A stretch of 64,000 nucleotides of DNA from CASFRF01 sp031549345 (GTDB lineage Bacteria > Verrucomicrobiota > Lentisphaeria > Victivallales > Victivallaceae), in NCBI GenBank assembly GCA_031549345.1, contig JAVBPY010000003.1, forward strand, positions 310,001 to 374,000. Direction: 5' to 3'. Each line of letters starts with the position of its first letter. The first letter of the stretch is position 1. The translations under genes and the position numbers were made by a program. This document shows positions 45,109 through 54,710 of this stretch, piece by piece. The notes below the pieces were generated by a model. That model worked only from the letters and a program-made list of their open reading frames with translations. It did no database searches and had not been told where the DNA came from.

Positions 45109-45524
45109 GGCACAAAATCCTCCGATTTGAAATTGCTGTAATAACGTCCGGAGACGGCGGTGAACTTCAGGACACAATAATCCGGGTCGGTTACGCCTTC
45201 CGGGTAGTACATGGTGTCGCCGTCGCGCCAGATACGTTGCTTGGATGCTGTGTCGGTCAATACTTCAATTGTACCCCGGAGCATCACACCGCGAAAGAAG
45301 CGGGTATCGGAAAAGTAGATGCATGCCTTGGGAGCGGCACGGAATTGCGCCACCCGGAGCGACGGGGTGTTGGTGGTGAAGTAAAAAATCTTGACTCCCT
45401 CACGCTCGCGCGGGGCGAGCATCGCTTTGGTGTTGGGGAATCCATCGGCATCCACCGAGGAGAGGTAAGCCGTTTTCTGTTTGTCGATCAGGTTCCCGAT
45501 CGTATTAGGCGCATTTCTCATCAT
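45105..45524 (-). CDS. Pyridoxamine 5'-phosphate oxidase-like flavin protein
   Basis: A 139-residue split-barrel protein (TAYLSSVDADGFPNTKAMLAPRE, FYFTTNTPSLRVAQFRAAPKACIYFSD, GVMLRGTIEVL, VLKFTAVSGRYY). It matches the general-stress PNPOx-like group, which binds FMN, F420 or haem and is usually not a vitamin B6 enzyme. It forms one transcript with the hydrolase downstream, and the lipocalin gene lies just upstream on the same strand. Confidence 0.8.
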   Translation of the reverse strand: MMRNAPNTIGNLIDKQKTAYLSSVDADGFPNTKAMLAPREREGVKIFYFTTNTPSLRVAQFRAAPKACIYFSDTRFFRGVMLRGTIEVLTDTASKQRIWRDGDTMYYPEGVTDPDYCVLKFTAVSGRYYSNFKSEDFVP

Positions 45525-45539
45525 GATTGTATTCTCTCT

Positions 45540-46049
45540 TTACTGCTTGGGAAATTCCAATTGGCTGGCATCGAATCCCCAGCCGGTGATTCGGTCGAGA
45601 TATTCTTGGCGTTTCTCCGGCGGCAATTGCGGAGTCCGGGCGAGGATCCAGAGATACTTTTTCGTGCTCCCGATTACGATGGCCCCGGAGTAGTCGTCTT
45701 CCAGCCAGACGATCCGGTAGGCGCTGCGGAACGGCCAAAAGAACATGACGCTCAGCTCGCCCGGCTTTTCCAATCGGGCGGTTCCTTCGATTGATTTTTC
45801 ATCCCCGTTGCGGCGTCCGGAGTTGCGCACCCGGATCACGCCGTTTTCCGCTAGTGTATATTCCGCTTTGACGAAGTCCAGGCCTTGCTCGAACGGGTGA
45901 GGCAGCCGGGCGATCTCGTACCACGTTCCCATATAGCGGGTTGCGTCGAAATCCGCGGCCGCTGCGATCCGGCCGGTCGATTCCCCGGTGGCGCATCCGG
46001 TTAACGCCATGAGTGCAATGATTGCCGGAAGCAGAAATAATCTTCGCAT
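45540..46049 (-). CDS. blc: Outer membrane lipocalin lipoprotein (Blc-like)
   Basis: A 169-residue lipoprotein from the ATG at 46049 (MRRLFLLP), chosen for its GGTGGAG site. The lipobox LTGC ends the signal peptide. The lipocalin signature is MGTWYEIARLPHPFEQGLDFVKAEYTL, with later VMFFWPFRSAYRIVWLEDDYSGAIVIGSTKKYLWILAR and the C-terminal ITGWGFD. Blc proteins bind lysophospholipids or fatty acids at the outer membrane. First gene of the lipocalin, PNPOx-like, hydrolase run, suggesting a stress-related unit. Confidence 0.93.
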   Translation of the reverse strand: MRRLFLLPAIIALMALTGCATGESTGRIAAAADFDATRYMGTWYEIARLPHPFEQGLDFVKAEYTLAENGVIRVRNSGRRNGDEKSIEGTARLEKPGELSVMFFWPFRSAYRIVWLEDDYSGAIVIGSTKKYLWILARTPQLPPEKRQEYLDRITGWGFDASQLEFPKQ

Positions 46050-46105
46050 AGCTCCACCCTTTTCCTTGGAACGATATTCGTACACAGTTGCCGGATATGA
46101 TCATA

Positions 46106-46133
46106 ATAATATCATTCATTTTAAAATAATCAA
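46106..46133 (-). promoter_or_regulatory. Promoter of the lipocalin transcript
   Basis: Minus strand TTGATT (46128-46133), a 16-base spacer and TATTAT (46106-46111). Confidence 0.6.
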
Positions 46134-46203
46134 GAAAAAGTTAAAAAGTCTTGCGCTGTAGAGCATTCGTTGCAGACTGCCAAGGGGAAGGCAATGGATA
46201 CAA

Positions 46204-46232
46204 TTGGCAATATTGAAAAATTATGATATGTT
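46204..46232 (+). promoter_or_regulatory. Promoter of the CoADR fusion gene
   Basis: TTGGCA (46204-46209), a 17-base spacer and TATGTT (46227-46232), 48 bases before the ATG with GGGAGGGAAG in between. Confidence 0.6.
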
Positions 46233-46280
46233 GATACCGGAGCCGGACGTGCTATGGCTTTGGATGGGGAGGGAAGAATC

Positions 46281-48668
46281 ATGAAGGTTGTGATTGTTGG
46301 CGGAGTTGCGGCGGGCGCGAGTGCGGCGGCGCGGTTGCGGCGGCTGGACGAAAAGGCGCAAATCGTGCTTTTGGAGCGTGGCCCTTATATTTCGTACGCG
46401 AATTGCGGGCTGCCGTATCATTTGGGCGGGGTGATTCCGGAACGCGCAAGTCTTCTGGTGATGTCCGCCGAGGCGTTCGCAACCCGTTTCGAGGTCGATG
46501 TCCGAACCGGTAGCGAAGTGATCGCCGTCGATCCGGCGGCGAAGCATGTAACCGTCCGGCGCAACGGCGAAACGTATACGGAATCCTACGATAAACTCCT
46601 GGTCGCCACGGGGTCCAGCCCGGTGATGATGGATCTGCCCGGCCTTGATCCGGCGAAGGTGCGGCAATTTTGGACAATTCCGGATATGGATCAGGTAATC
46701 GGGGCGCTTGATGCCGGGGCAAAAAAAGCCGTGGTGATCGGCGCGGGCTTCATTGGCCTCGAAGTTGCCGAAAATCTGCGCGAACGCGGGCTTGAAGTAA
46801 CAGTGGTGGAGCTGGCTCCGCAGGTGCTTCCGACGATTGACGCGGAGATGAGCTCCTATCTCGCGCAGGAACTGCTGAACTCCGGCATCGGGCTTCAATT
46901 GGGGCGCAAAGTGGTCGGATTCGAGCATTCCGGTCCTTACCGTGTCGTACTGGATAACAACGAAACATTGCCCGCCGACTTGGTGGTGATGTGCGTTGGA
47001 GTCAAGCCGAACAGCGAACTTGCGAAAAATGCCGGGCTTGCGCTCGGCACGCGCGGACATATCGTCGTCAACGAAAAATTACAGACCTCCGCCCCGGATA
47101 TCTATGCGGCGGGCGATGTTATCGAAGTTCCCGATCTTGTGCCCGGACAGCCCGTTGCGATTCCTCTGGCAGGGCCGGCGAACAAACAAGGACGCATTGC
47201 CGCCGATAACATCGCGGGAGGGGACTCGGTCTACGCGGGCTCGCTCGGTGCGGCGGTGATCAAGGTTGGCAAGCTCACCGCCGCTTCCGTCGGTTTGACC
47301 GAGCGGCGGATCCGGCAGCTCGGGTTGCCTTATCACAAGATCTACGCGCATCCGGGGAGCAACGCCTCCTATTATCCGGGCGGTGCGATACTGCATTTGA
47401 AGCTTCTGTTTGCGCCGGATGGTAAAATTCTGGGCGCTCAGGCGGTGGGCGCCAAAGGGGCGGACAAACGCATCGACGTGATTGCAGCTGCGATGAAATG
47501 CAATCAAAGCGCCCCGGATCTGGCCGATCTGGAATTATCCTATGCGCCGCCTTACAACTCGGCCAAGGATCCGGTCAACTTCCTCGGCATGACGGCGCAG
47601 AATATCCTGCGGAAATTGACCGAGCCGGTCTATGCGGACGCTTTGCCGGAAGGTATTTTGCTCGACGTGCGCGAATCGGCGGAGTTTGGTGCCGGAACGG
47701 TTCCGGGAGCGGTGAATATTCCGCTCGGGCAACTGCGCTCCCGGCTCGGCGAGTTGGATAAAAGCAAAACGTATATCGCGTTTTGCCGGGTTGGGATGCG
47801 CGGCTATGTGGCGGAGCGAATTTTAAAACAGAACGGTTTTGGATGCCGGAATCTCTCCGGCGGATTCCTGACCTGGCAGGCGTTTCATGTTCAACCGGAA
47901 GCGCCGCCGGTGTGCTCTGTTCCGGCGCGTCCGATTCAGGCAATCGGAAAAACCGTTGATGTTCGCGCCCTTTCCTGTCCGGGGCCGGTGGTGAGGCTGA
48001 AAAGCGAAATGGATTCTTTGCAAGACGGCGAAGAGCTGAAACTGTTGGCGCAGGGCTCTTTCGCGCCGGATCTGGCCAACTGGATCAAGGCGACCGGTCA
48101 TGAATTATTGAGCATGGAGATGAAGGAAGACGATATGGAAGCGGTGATCCGCAAACATTCCGGCGCGACAGGGGGCGCTGCTCCGGCGGCACCCAAAAAC
48201 AACGATGCGGCGATGATTTTGTTCAGCAACGACCTCGACAAAGCGCTGGCGGCGCTGATCGTTGCCTGCGGCATGGCGGCGGCGGGGAGCAAGGTTACGA
48301 TCTTCTTTACCTTCTGGGGCTTATCCGTACTGCGCAAAAATCCGGCTCCGGCGGTCAAGAAGTCGTTGCTCTCCAAAATGTTCGGATTGATGCTGCCGAA
48401 GGGTGCGAAAAAACTCGCCCTTTCCAAGATGAATATGGCCGGCATGGGGACGATGATGATGAAACAGATCATGGCGCGCGAAAAGGTGCCGACGCTGCCG
48501 GAGCTCCTGGAGCAGGCGCGCGGCCTCGGCGTGAAATTCATCGCCTGCGAAATGGCGATGAACGTGATGGGGTTGCAGCGCGGGGAATTGATCGAGGTCG
48601 ATGAGGTCGCCGGAGTCGCCAGCTTTGCAGTCATCGCCCGCGAAGCGGGAACCTCGCTCTTTATTTAG
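46281..48668 (+). CDS. CoA-disulfide reductase-like oxidoreductase fused to rhodanese, TusA and DsrE domains
   Basis: A 795-residue four-domain protein starting MKVVIVGGVAAGASAAARLR. Residues 1-450 are a pyridine nucleotide-disulfide oxidoreductase with the single redox Cys42 (SYANCGLPY), as in CoA-disulfide reductase and NADH-dependent persulfide reductase. Residues 455-545 are rhodanese with Cys502 (FCRVGMRGY). Residues 555-630 are TusA-like with Cys566 (ALSCPGPVVRLK). Residues about 640-795 are DsrE-like. The chain links FAD-driven reduction to sulfur transfer, so it probably reduces persulfides or polysulfides with NAD(P)H in the cytoplasm. It is monocistronic. Confidence 0.92.
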   Translation: MKVVIVGGVAAGASAAARLRRLDEKAQIVLLERGPYISYANCGLPYHLGGVIPERASLLVMSAEAFATRFEVDVRTGSEVIAVDPAAKHVTVRRNGETYTESYDKLLVATGSSPVMMDLPGLDPAKVRQFWTIPDMDQVIGALDAGAKKAVVIGAGFIGLEVAENLRERGLEVTVVELAPQVLPTIDAEMSSYLAQELLNSGIGLQLGRKVVGFEHSGPYRVVLDNNETLPADLVVMCVGVKPNSELAKNAGLALGTRGHIVVNEKLQTSAPDIYAAGDVIEVPDLVPGQPVAIPLAGPANKQGRIAADNIAGGDSVYAGSLGAAVIKVGKLTAASVGLTERRIRQLGLPYHKIYAHPGSNASYYPGGAILHLKLLFAPDGKILGAQAVGAKGADKRIDVIAAAMKCNQSAPDLADLELSYAPPYNSAKDPVNFLGMTAQNILRKLTEPVYADALPEGILLDVRESAEFGAGTVPGAVNIPLGQLRSRLGELDKSKTYIAFCRVGMRGYVAERILKQNGFGCRNLSGGFLTWQAFHVQPEAPPVCSVPARPIQAIGKTVDVRALSCPGPVVRLKSEMDSLQDGEELKLLAQGSFAPDLANWIKATGHELLSMEMKEDDMEAVIRKHSGATGGAAPAAPKNNDAAMILFSNDLDKALAALIVACGMAAAGSKVTIFFTFWGLSVLRKNPAPAVKKSLLSKMFGLMLPKGAKKLALSKMNMAGMGTMMMKQIMAREKVPTLPELLEQARGLGVKFIACEMAMNVMGLQRGELIEVDEVAGVASFAVIAREAGTSLFI

Positions 48669-48888
48669 AAGAAACTTCCAATAAGGCTTGACAATTTCAT
48701 TCTTTGGTGTGGCAACAGTGCGGAAAAACTGCTCCTGAAAATTTTCTTATAGATTCTGCCACGGCGACATGTCGGACAGTTTGGGCAGTATATCCGCTGT
48801 GTCGGAGAGTCTGCAAGGATAAACTTGAGCCGCTTTATTGCATTCTTCGTCAACGTGAAGTATTTTATCGGAAAATACGGACTGCGTC

Positions 48889-50784
48889 ATGATTCAAAAA
48901 TATTTTTCTCCTTCCCGCCTTGCCGTTGCATGCGTTGTTTGCGCCGCCCTCTGGTTCCTGCTTATTTATCCGTTGTTTATCCTGGCCGCACCGGAAAAAT
49001 TGCCCGCGCAACTCGCACCGCTTACATTTCCGGATTTGCCGGTCGATGCTCCGCAATGGTATCTCGGTGCCTCCACGGTACTGGCCGGCGATTGGAAAAA
49101 TCTTTACCCCGAACTCAACACCGATGTGTTCGGCCGCCCCAACACTTTCCGGCCGCTGATTGAAACTGCGTTGTTCGATCCGGTGAGCGCGTCAACGAAC
49201 CCCGCGTTTGAGCCGATATTCGCCATTCGCACCCCTCTGTTCCTGCAGAATTTTTACCAAATCCCCTGGTTGAGCCGCTATCCGGCGGAATTCTGGGGCA
49301 ATCAACACCCCCGCATGCAGAACTCCTGTTTCAACTATTTCTATCCTCCGCCGACGGCCTTGGTTATGGCCCCTCTGGCTCTCCTCTCGTTGGAAAATAT
49401 GACGCTGAAGCTTTGGCCGATCGCAGCCTCCGTCGCCATGTTCGGCCTGGTCGTGTTTTCAGGAAAAATTTTCCGCCATGTCGCCGGCAAAGCAACGTAT
49501 GCGGAATGTTTGTTGATGGCTGTTCTGCTCTTTACCCCTTGGGCCGATGAGTTCAACTGCGGCAACGTTTCTCCGTTGCTCGCCTTCTGCCTGGCCTGGG
49601 GCGTTTGGGCCTGGCTGCGGGCAGGGGCGATCGGGACGGGAACCGCGTTGATTCTCCCATTGCTGACCAAAGGGCTCCCGCTCTTCTGGCTGCCGGTGTT
49701 TTTTCTGGAGCGCCGTATACGCTGGAAGCCGATCTTTGTCCTTGCCGTGTGGACTCTGCTCCTGAACGCGGCTGTGTTTGCCGTTGCCGGATGGAGCGAC
49801 GCCCTTTATGTGTACCGGTATTTTTTCTCCACGCTCCTTCCGCGTTTTTCGTCGGTCGTCGGCTACGACTACATCACGCGTATTGCCGGATATTACGGAA
49901 TCTATCCCGGATGGTTCTATTCGTTCCTCCAATATCTCCTGCTGACGGCGCTTTACTACGGATTCTGGCGGGGATGCCGCAAGGCGGATGAAAAAGAGCC
50001 GGAGCAGGAGCAAAATTTGCGTCTTCTCGCCGTCCTTGGCGGAACCATGTGCGTATTTTTGTTTTTTACGCGGCTCCATTGGCACCATTATTTCCCATTT
50101 CTCTTCTATCTCCCATTCCTCGCCTGGATCTTTCTGGAAATGCGGAGCGGGAGAAAAACCGCTTATGCTGCACTTCTGCTCGGACTTCCCGCACTGTTCA
50201 CGACGCGGCTGGATGGGGGTGGATGGAATATCCTCGAAGAGATTCTCGGCGCTCCGCTTCTGGCGTTGGAGCCCGATATCGCAACCTGGCAATATTTCCT
50301 CCCGCGCATCCGGACGCTGGCCATTCTCGCCGGACTCCTGCTCGCGTTTCTGCGGTTGTATCCGGTTGTTACAGCTAAGAAACGCGATCTCCGGATTCCC
50401 CTTGCCGCCCTGGGCATTTTCTGTGTGGCCTACTTTGGTACCGGATTCGCAATCCGCCAGTATGCGATCCATCTCGCCGGAACTCCGGAAACCATGCCGA
50501 GGGCGGCTCGGCTCGGCAACCTCGGCGCAATCCGGGAGACGGCAATTGCCTGTGAGTCGTCCGATCCCGAAAATGCGGCGGTCTACTTTCGTCGTGCCGC
50601 CATCCGGGGGGATGCGGAATCTTCCTACCGATTGGGGAAATTGTACGAAGCAGGGCGCGGTGTCCCCCGGGACGAGGCGATTGCCTGGCGCAGTTACCTT
50701 CAAGCCGCATTCGGCGGCAAGAATGAAGCGTGGCCGGAGGCTCTCCGGTTGTTCCCGCACCTGGAAGGTTTGACGCGCCGCTGA
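48889..50784 (+). CDS. GT87/DUF2029-like membrane glycosyltransferase with Sel1 tail
   Basis: A 631-residue polytopic membrane protein. About ten transmembrane segments fill residues 15-520, with an early extracytoplasmic part (WYLGASTVLAGDWKNLYP) and a loop reading NYFYPPPTALVMAPLALL. These features fit the polyprenyl-phosphate-mannose-dependent GT87 (DUF2029) family. The last 65 residues carry one or two Sel1-like repeats (AVYFRRAAIRGDAESSYRLGKLYEAGRGVPRDEAIAW). The fusion is uncommon. It probably adds a sugar to an envelope glycan; donor and acceptor unknown. The 220 bases upstream hold no gene. Confidence 0.65.
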   Translation: MIQKYFSPSRLAVACVVCAALWFLLIYPLFILAAPEKLPAQLAPLTFPDLPVDAPQWYLGASTVLAGDWKNLYPELNTDVFGRPNTFRPLIETALFDPVSASTNPAFEPIFAIRTPLFLQNFYQIPWLSRYPAEFWGNQHPRMQNSCFNYFYPPPTALVMAPLALLSLENMTLKLWPIAASVAMFGLVVFSGKIFRHVAGKATYAECLLMAVLLFTPWADEFNCGNVSPLLAFCLAWGVWAWLRAGAIGTGTALILPLLTKGLPLFWLPVFFLERRIRWKPIFVLAVWTLLLNAAVFAVAGWSDALYVYRYFFSTLLPRFSSVVGYDYITRIAGYYGIYPGWFYSFLQYLLLTALYYGFWRGCRKADEKEPEQEQNLRLLAVLGGTMCVFLFFTRLHWHHYFPFLFYLPFLAWIFLEMRSGRKTAYAALLLGLPALFTTRLDGGGWNILEEILGAPLLALEPDIATWQYFLPRIRTLAILAGLLLAFLRLYPVVTAKKRDLRIPLAALGIFCVAYFGTGFAIRQYAIHLAGTPETMPRAARLGNLGAIRETAIACESSDPENAAVYFRRAAIRGDAESSYRLGKLYEAGRGVPRDEAIAWRSYLQAAFGGKNEAWPEALRLFPHLEGLTRR

Positions 50785-50809
50785 AGGGAAGAATCGATGG
50801 ATCGGGCCT

Positions 50810-51931
50810 TTACGACGCTACGCTTTTCCGGAAGCGGCTCCAGGAAAAAAGGAACAGGACCAGGCCGATTATCGAGAGGAAGAGGAAGGGACGCCACACC
50901 ACATCCAAACCGGCGCCGCGGTACAAAATCGCCTGGCTGAATTCCACGAAATGGGTTGTCGGCGCAAGCTGCATGACCAGCTGTACGCCGTGCGGCATGC
51001 TCTCCATCGGGGTCATGCCGCCGGAAAGCATCTGCATCGGCATCAGCACCAACAAGAGCAGCATCCCCAGCTGCGGCATATTCTGCGCGACCGTGGCCAG
51101 GAAAATTCCCATCGAAGTTACGGCAAAAAGGTGCAGGGCCATCCCGAACATAAACAGCATCATAGACCCTTCCACCGGGACACCCAGCGCTCCGCGGATC
51201 ACGAAGAGGAGCGACAAACCCGCCACCGTCATCACCACCAGCGCCATCGCCCAGACCTTGGATACCATAATCTCGAACGCAGTTACCGGCATCACCAGCA
51301 AGTGTTCCAGCGTGCCGTGTTCCCGTTCGCGGATCAGCGCCGCTCCGGTCAGGATAATCGCCAGCATGGTGATGTTGTTGATCAGCTCCACCACCGAACC
51401 GAACCATGCCTGCGTCAGGTTCGGATTGAAGCGGTTTCGCGTTACGACTTCGACCGGCGAGAGGGGGGAAACATCTTCCCGATTCAGGAACGCATTGATT
51501 TCATCCATCGCCATTTGCTGGATGTAGCCGCTGCCGGTAAAGGCCTGCGACATGCGCGTCGCGTCGACGTTCAACTGGATTTCCGGTTTTTTTCCCGCCA
51601 GCACGTCGCTCTGGAAGCTGTGCGGAATAACCAGCACGAAGGTGTAACGTCCCTGGTCCAAGCCCGGATCGATCTCCGGCCGGGAAATATGGACGGGGTG
51701 CAGGAAGCGCGGCGGGAAGAACGCGTCGGCGATACGCCGCGACAGCGGCGAATCGTCTTCGTCGACAATGGCGATGGCCGCATTGGTAATGGAATCCGGC
51801 GTGGCCGTGGCCGCGACGTAAACCCCCAAAGTAAAGGTATAGATGATTACGCCGAGCATCAGCGGATCGCGCCAGAGTCCGCGCAGTTCCTTAATGCCGA
51901 GGTTGAGGATATTTTTGATTTTCTGCAACAT
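50810..51931 (-). CDS. ABC-2 type export permease
   Basis: A 373-residue permease with an N-terminal transmembrane helix, a large periplasmic domain (about 45-180) and five C-terminal helices, with the ABC-2 element LIREREHGTLEHLLVMPVTAFEIMVSKV. This is the YhhJ/YbhS type that works with a fused double ATPase and an HlyD-like partner. It is the last gene of the three-gene operon, 19 bases after the fused ABC protein gene. Its substrate may be a drug, bile salt or lipid. Confidence 0.9.
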   Translation of the reverse strand: MLQKIKNILNLGIKELRGLWRDPLMLGVIIYTFTLGVYVAATATPDSITNAAIAIVDEDDSPLSRRIADAFFPPRFLHPVHISRPEIDPGLDQGRYTFVLVIPHSFQSDVLAGKKPEIQLNVDATRMSQAFTGSGYIQQMAMDEINAFLNREDVSPLSPVEVVTRNRFNPNLTQAWFGSVVELINNITMLAIILTGAALIREREHGTLEHLLVMPVTAFEIMVSKVWAMALVVMTVAGLSLLFVIRGALGVPVEGSMMLFMFGMALHLFAVTSMGIFLATVAQNMPQLGMLLLLVLMPMQMLSGGMTPMESMPHGVQLVMQLAPTTHFVEFSQAILYRGAGLDVVWRPFLFLSIIGLVLFLFSWSRFRKSVAS

Positions 51932-51950
51932 CTTATTTTCCGTTGTTTTT

Positions 51951-54710
51951 TCAGGACGCCTGTTTTTTCTGCAACAAAATGCCCGTGCCGAGGATCACCG
52001 GGACCATCAGAAGCATGAAAAAGAACGGGAATTTCAAATCGGAGAAATAGAGGACTTTATTGAAAATGCCCCGGCTGATCAACAGCATGTAGGTTGTAGG
52101 ATACAACGAACCGATGACCCGGCCCGCCCCCTCCAGCGTGCTCACAGGATTGAGCAAGCCGCAGAACGAAACCGCCGGCAGCAAGGTCCCGATCATGGTC
52201 AGGAACATCACCGCGATCTGACTGCGTGTTACCGATGAGGCCAGCAGCCCCATTCCGGTGGAGAGGATGCAGTATACCAAAAGCGAGAGCACCAGCGTCG
52301 GCAGACTTCCCTTGATCGGCACGTCGAAAACGGTTACCGCCATCACCAGAAGCATCACGAAGCTGAGCGTGGAAAAGAGTACGTAAGGGAGCTGTTTCCC
52401 TAAAAGAAACTCCGCCCGGGTCAATGGCGTTACATACAAATTGATGATCGACCCCATCTCTTTTTCTCGCACGACGGCCAGAGCGGCGAGGATCGCGGGG
52501 ATCAGCATTAAGAGAATGGGGATCACCGCGGGCACCATGGCCGGCAGGCTCTTCACCTCCGGGTTATAGCGGTAGCGAAGCGCAACCGAGGAGGGAGCGT
52601 CCAGTCCCTGGCCGGTATGTTTCAGCGCCATCGAGGAGAGCCATTCCGAGTGGATGCCGGAGATATACCCCTGAATGGTTTCCGCGCGCATGGGCATGGC
52701 CCCGTCGACCCAGAAGGCGACCTCCGGCGAATACCCCTGTTCCACCATCCGCCCGAAACCCGGCGGAAATTCAACAACCAAACTGAGCTTGCCGCTCCGC
52801 ATCCTGTGGTCGAGGTCGTCGTAGTCGAGAACCGGCGGATTTTCCACGAAATAGCGGGAGCCGGCGATATTCAGGGCATAGTTTTGGCTCAGTTGGCTCT
52901 GGTCGCGGTCCAGAACGGCAAAAGAGAGATTCTCCACGTCCAGGCTGATGCCGAAACCCATCACCAGCATCAGCAACATGGCGCCGAAGAGCGCCAGCGT
53001 GGCCCGAATGGGGTCGCGGAGGAGTTCGAGGTTCTCCCGCCAGAAGCAACTGTACCAGCGGCGGATGCTGAAAATGGAATCCCAGCGGCGGGCGACTGTC
53101 GGCGATTCTTTTTCCTCCGCGGGCGCGAGGGAGATCTTCTCTTCCGGAGCCGCGTTGGACGACGCGTCCGCCTCCTCGAGGTAGCTGATGAAGGCCGCTT
53201 CGAGCGTTTCCGTTCCGCGCGCCTCGACCAATGCCGCCGGGGTGTCGCACGCCAGGGCTTTTCCCGCGTGCATCATGGAGATGCGGTCGCAACGCTCCGC
53301 TTCGTTCATAAAGTGTGTGGTGATGAAGATGGTTACTTTGTCGTGGCGCGACAATTCGATAATCAGCTCCCAGAAGCCGTCCCGCGCCACCGGATCCACG
53401 CCGGACGTCGGTTCGTCCAGGATCAAAATCTGCGGGCGGTGCACCACCGCCGCCGCCAGCGACATGCGCTGCCGGACGCCAAGCGGCAACGCGTCGGGGA
53501 ATTGATCCGCCACCGACTGAAGCTGGAAACGATCGAGCATCTCCTCCACGCGTTCCTCCACCGCCTCCGGCGGAATGCGGAAGAGCCGGGCGTACAAGAG
53601 CAGGTTCTGCCGGACGCTCAATTCGTTGTACAAGGAAAACGCCTGCGTCATGTAGCCGAGTTGCTGGCGCACCGTCATGTCGTTGGCGTCGATCGGATGG
53701 CCGAAAAGAGAGGCTTCACCCTCGGTCGCCGACAAAAGCCCGGTCAGCATCCGCATGGTGGTCGTCTTGCCGCAGCCGTTGGAACCGAGAAATCCGAAAA
53801 TTTCGCCGCGCCGGATGCGGAAACTCACGTGATCGACCGCGGTGAAAGAGCCCCACTTTTTGGTCAAACCCTTCGCTTCGATGGCGATATCGTCTTTTCC
53901 TTCTTCAGGCAAGGGGGGAACGACCAACTCGTGGTGGGTCGAGCGTTTGCTTTCCGGCAAAAGGCGGATAAAGGCGCTGTCGAGCGAATCGCTGCCGGTT
54001 TTGCGCAGCAACTCTTCCGGCGTGCCGGTGTCGAGGACTTTTCCATCGTCCATGGCAATCAGCCAGTCGAAACGCTGGGCTTCGTCCATGTAGGCGGTGG
54101 CCACAATGACACCCATTTGCGGCTGTTCTTCACGAACGTTGTCGATCAAGTCCCAGAATTGGCGGCGGGCCAGCGGGTCTACGCCGGTCGTCGGTTCGTC
54201 GAGCACAAGCAGATCCGGATCGTGGATCAATGCGCAGCACAACCCGAGTTTCTGTTTCATGCCGCCGGAGAGTTTGCCCGCCGGGCGGTTCAGGAAAGGG
54301 TACAACCCCGTGCTTCGGGTCAACCGGTCGATGCGGCGGCGGCGCTCCGGGCCGTCATGTCCGAAAAGGCGGGCGAAAAATTGCAGATTTTCCTCTACCG
54401 TCAGCGTGAAATAGAGGTTTTTCCCCAAGCCTTGCGGCATGTAGGCGATACGGGGGCAGACGTTTTTGCGGTGCGCCTTGCTCCGCATGTCGCCGCCGAG
54501 GACGCTCAGTTCTCCGGTCTGCATGGCGTGCGCGCCGGTAACCAACGAAAGCAGCGTGGACTTGCCGACGCCGTCGGGACCGATCAAACCGACCATGCGG
54601 CGCGGCGGAATTGTCAGTGAAATCCGGTCAAGGGCCTGTGTTTTCCCATAGAACAAACTGACATCGGAAACGCGGACAATCGGTTCTTTTTCGGAGAACG
54701 CTCCGGTCAT
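51951..54710 (-). CDS. Fused double-ATPase ABC-2 transporter (RbbA/YhiH-like)
   Basis: A 919-residue protein from the ATG at 54710 (MTGAFSEKEP), which overlaps the hlyD stop by 4 bases. It has two ABC ATPase domains: the first with GPDGVGKST, LSGGMKQKLGLC and DLLVLDEPTTGVD, the second with GSNGCGKTTT, a Q-loop and LGVRQRMSLAAA before ILILDEPTSGVD. A C-terminal ABC-2 permease half follows from about residue 560. The second signature (LPLGVRQRMSL) differs from the canonical LSGGQ. It works with the adjacent permease and HlyD protein as a tripartite-type exporter. No TolC gene is in the window. Confidence 0.93.
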   Translation of the reverse strand: MTGAFSEKEPIVRVSDVSLFYGKTQALDRISLTIPPRRMVGLIGPDGVGKSTLLSLVTGAHAMQTGELSVLGGDMRSKAHRKNVCPRIAYMPQGLGKNLYFTLTVEENLQFFARLFGHDGPERRRRIDRLTRSTGLYPFLNRPAGKLSGGMKQKLGLCCALIHDPDLLVLDEPTTGVDPLARRQFWDLIDNVREEQPQMGVIVATAYMDEAQRFDWLIAMDDGKVLDTGTPEELLRKTGSDSLDSAFIRLLPESKRSTHHELVVPPLPEEGKDDIAIEAKGLTKKWGSFTAVDHVSFRIRRGEIFGFLGSNGCGKTTTMRMLTGLLSATEGEASLFGHPIDANDMTVRQQLGYMTQAFSLYNELSVRQNLLLYARLFRIPPEAVEERVEEMLDRFQLQSVADQFPDALPLGVRQRMSLAAAVVHRPQILILDEPTSGVDPVARDGFWELIIELSRHDKVTIFITTHFMNEAERCDRISMMHAGKALACDTPAALVEARGTETLEAAFISYLEEADASSNAAPEEKISLAPAEEKESPTVARRWDSIFSIRRWYSCFWRENLELLRDPIRATLALFGAMLLMLVMGFGISLDVENLSFAVLDRDQSQLSQNYALNIAGSRYFVENPPVLDYDDLDHRMRSGKLSLVVEFPPGFGRMVEQGYSPEVAFWVDGAMPMRAETIQGYISGIHSEWLSSMALKHTGQGLDAPSSVALRYRYNPEVKSLPAMVPAVIPILLMLIPAILAALAVVREKEMGSIINLYVTPLTRAEFLLGKQLPYVLFSTLSFVMLLVMAVTVFDVPIKGSLPTLVLSLLVYCILSTGMGLLASSVTRSQIAVMFLTMIGTLLPAVSFCGLLNPVSTLEGAGRVIGSLYPTTYMLLISRGIFNKVLYFSDLKFPFFFMLLMVPVILGTGILLQKKQAS

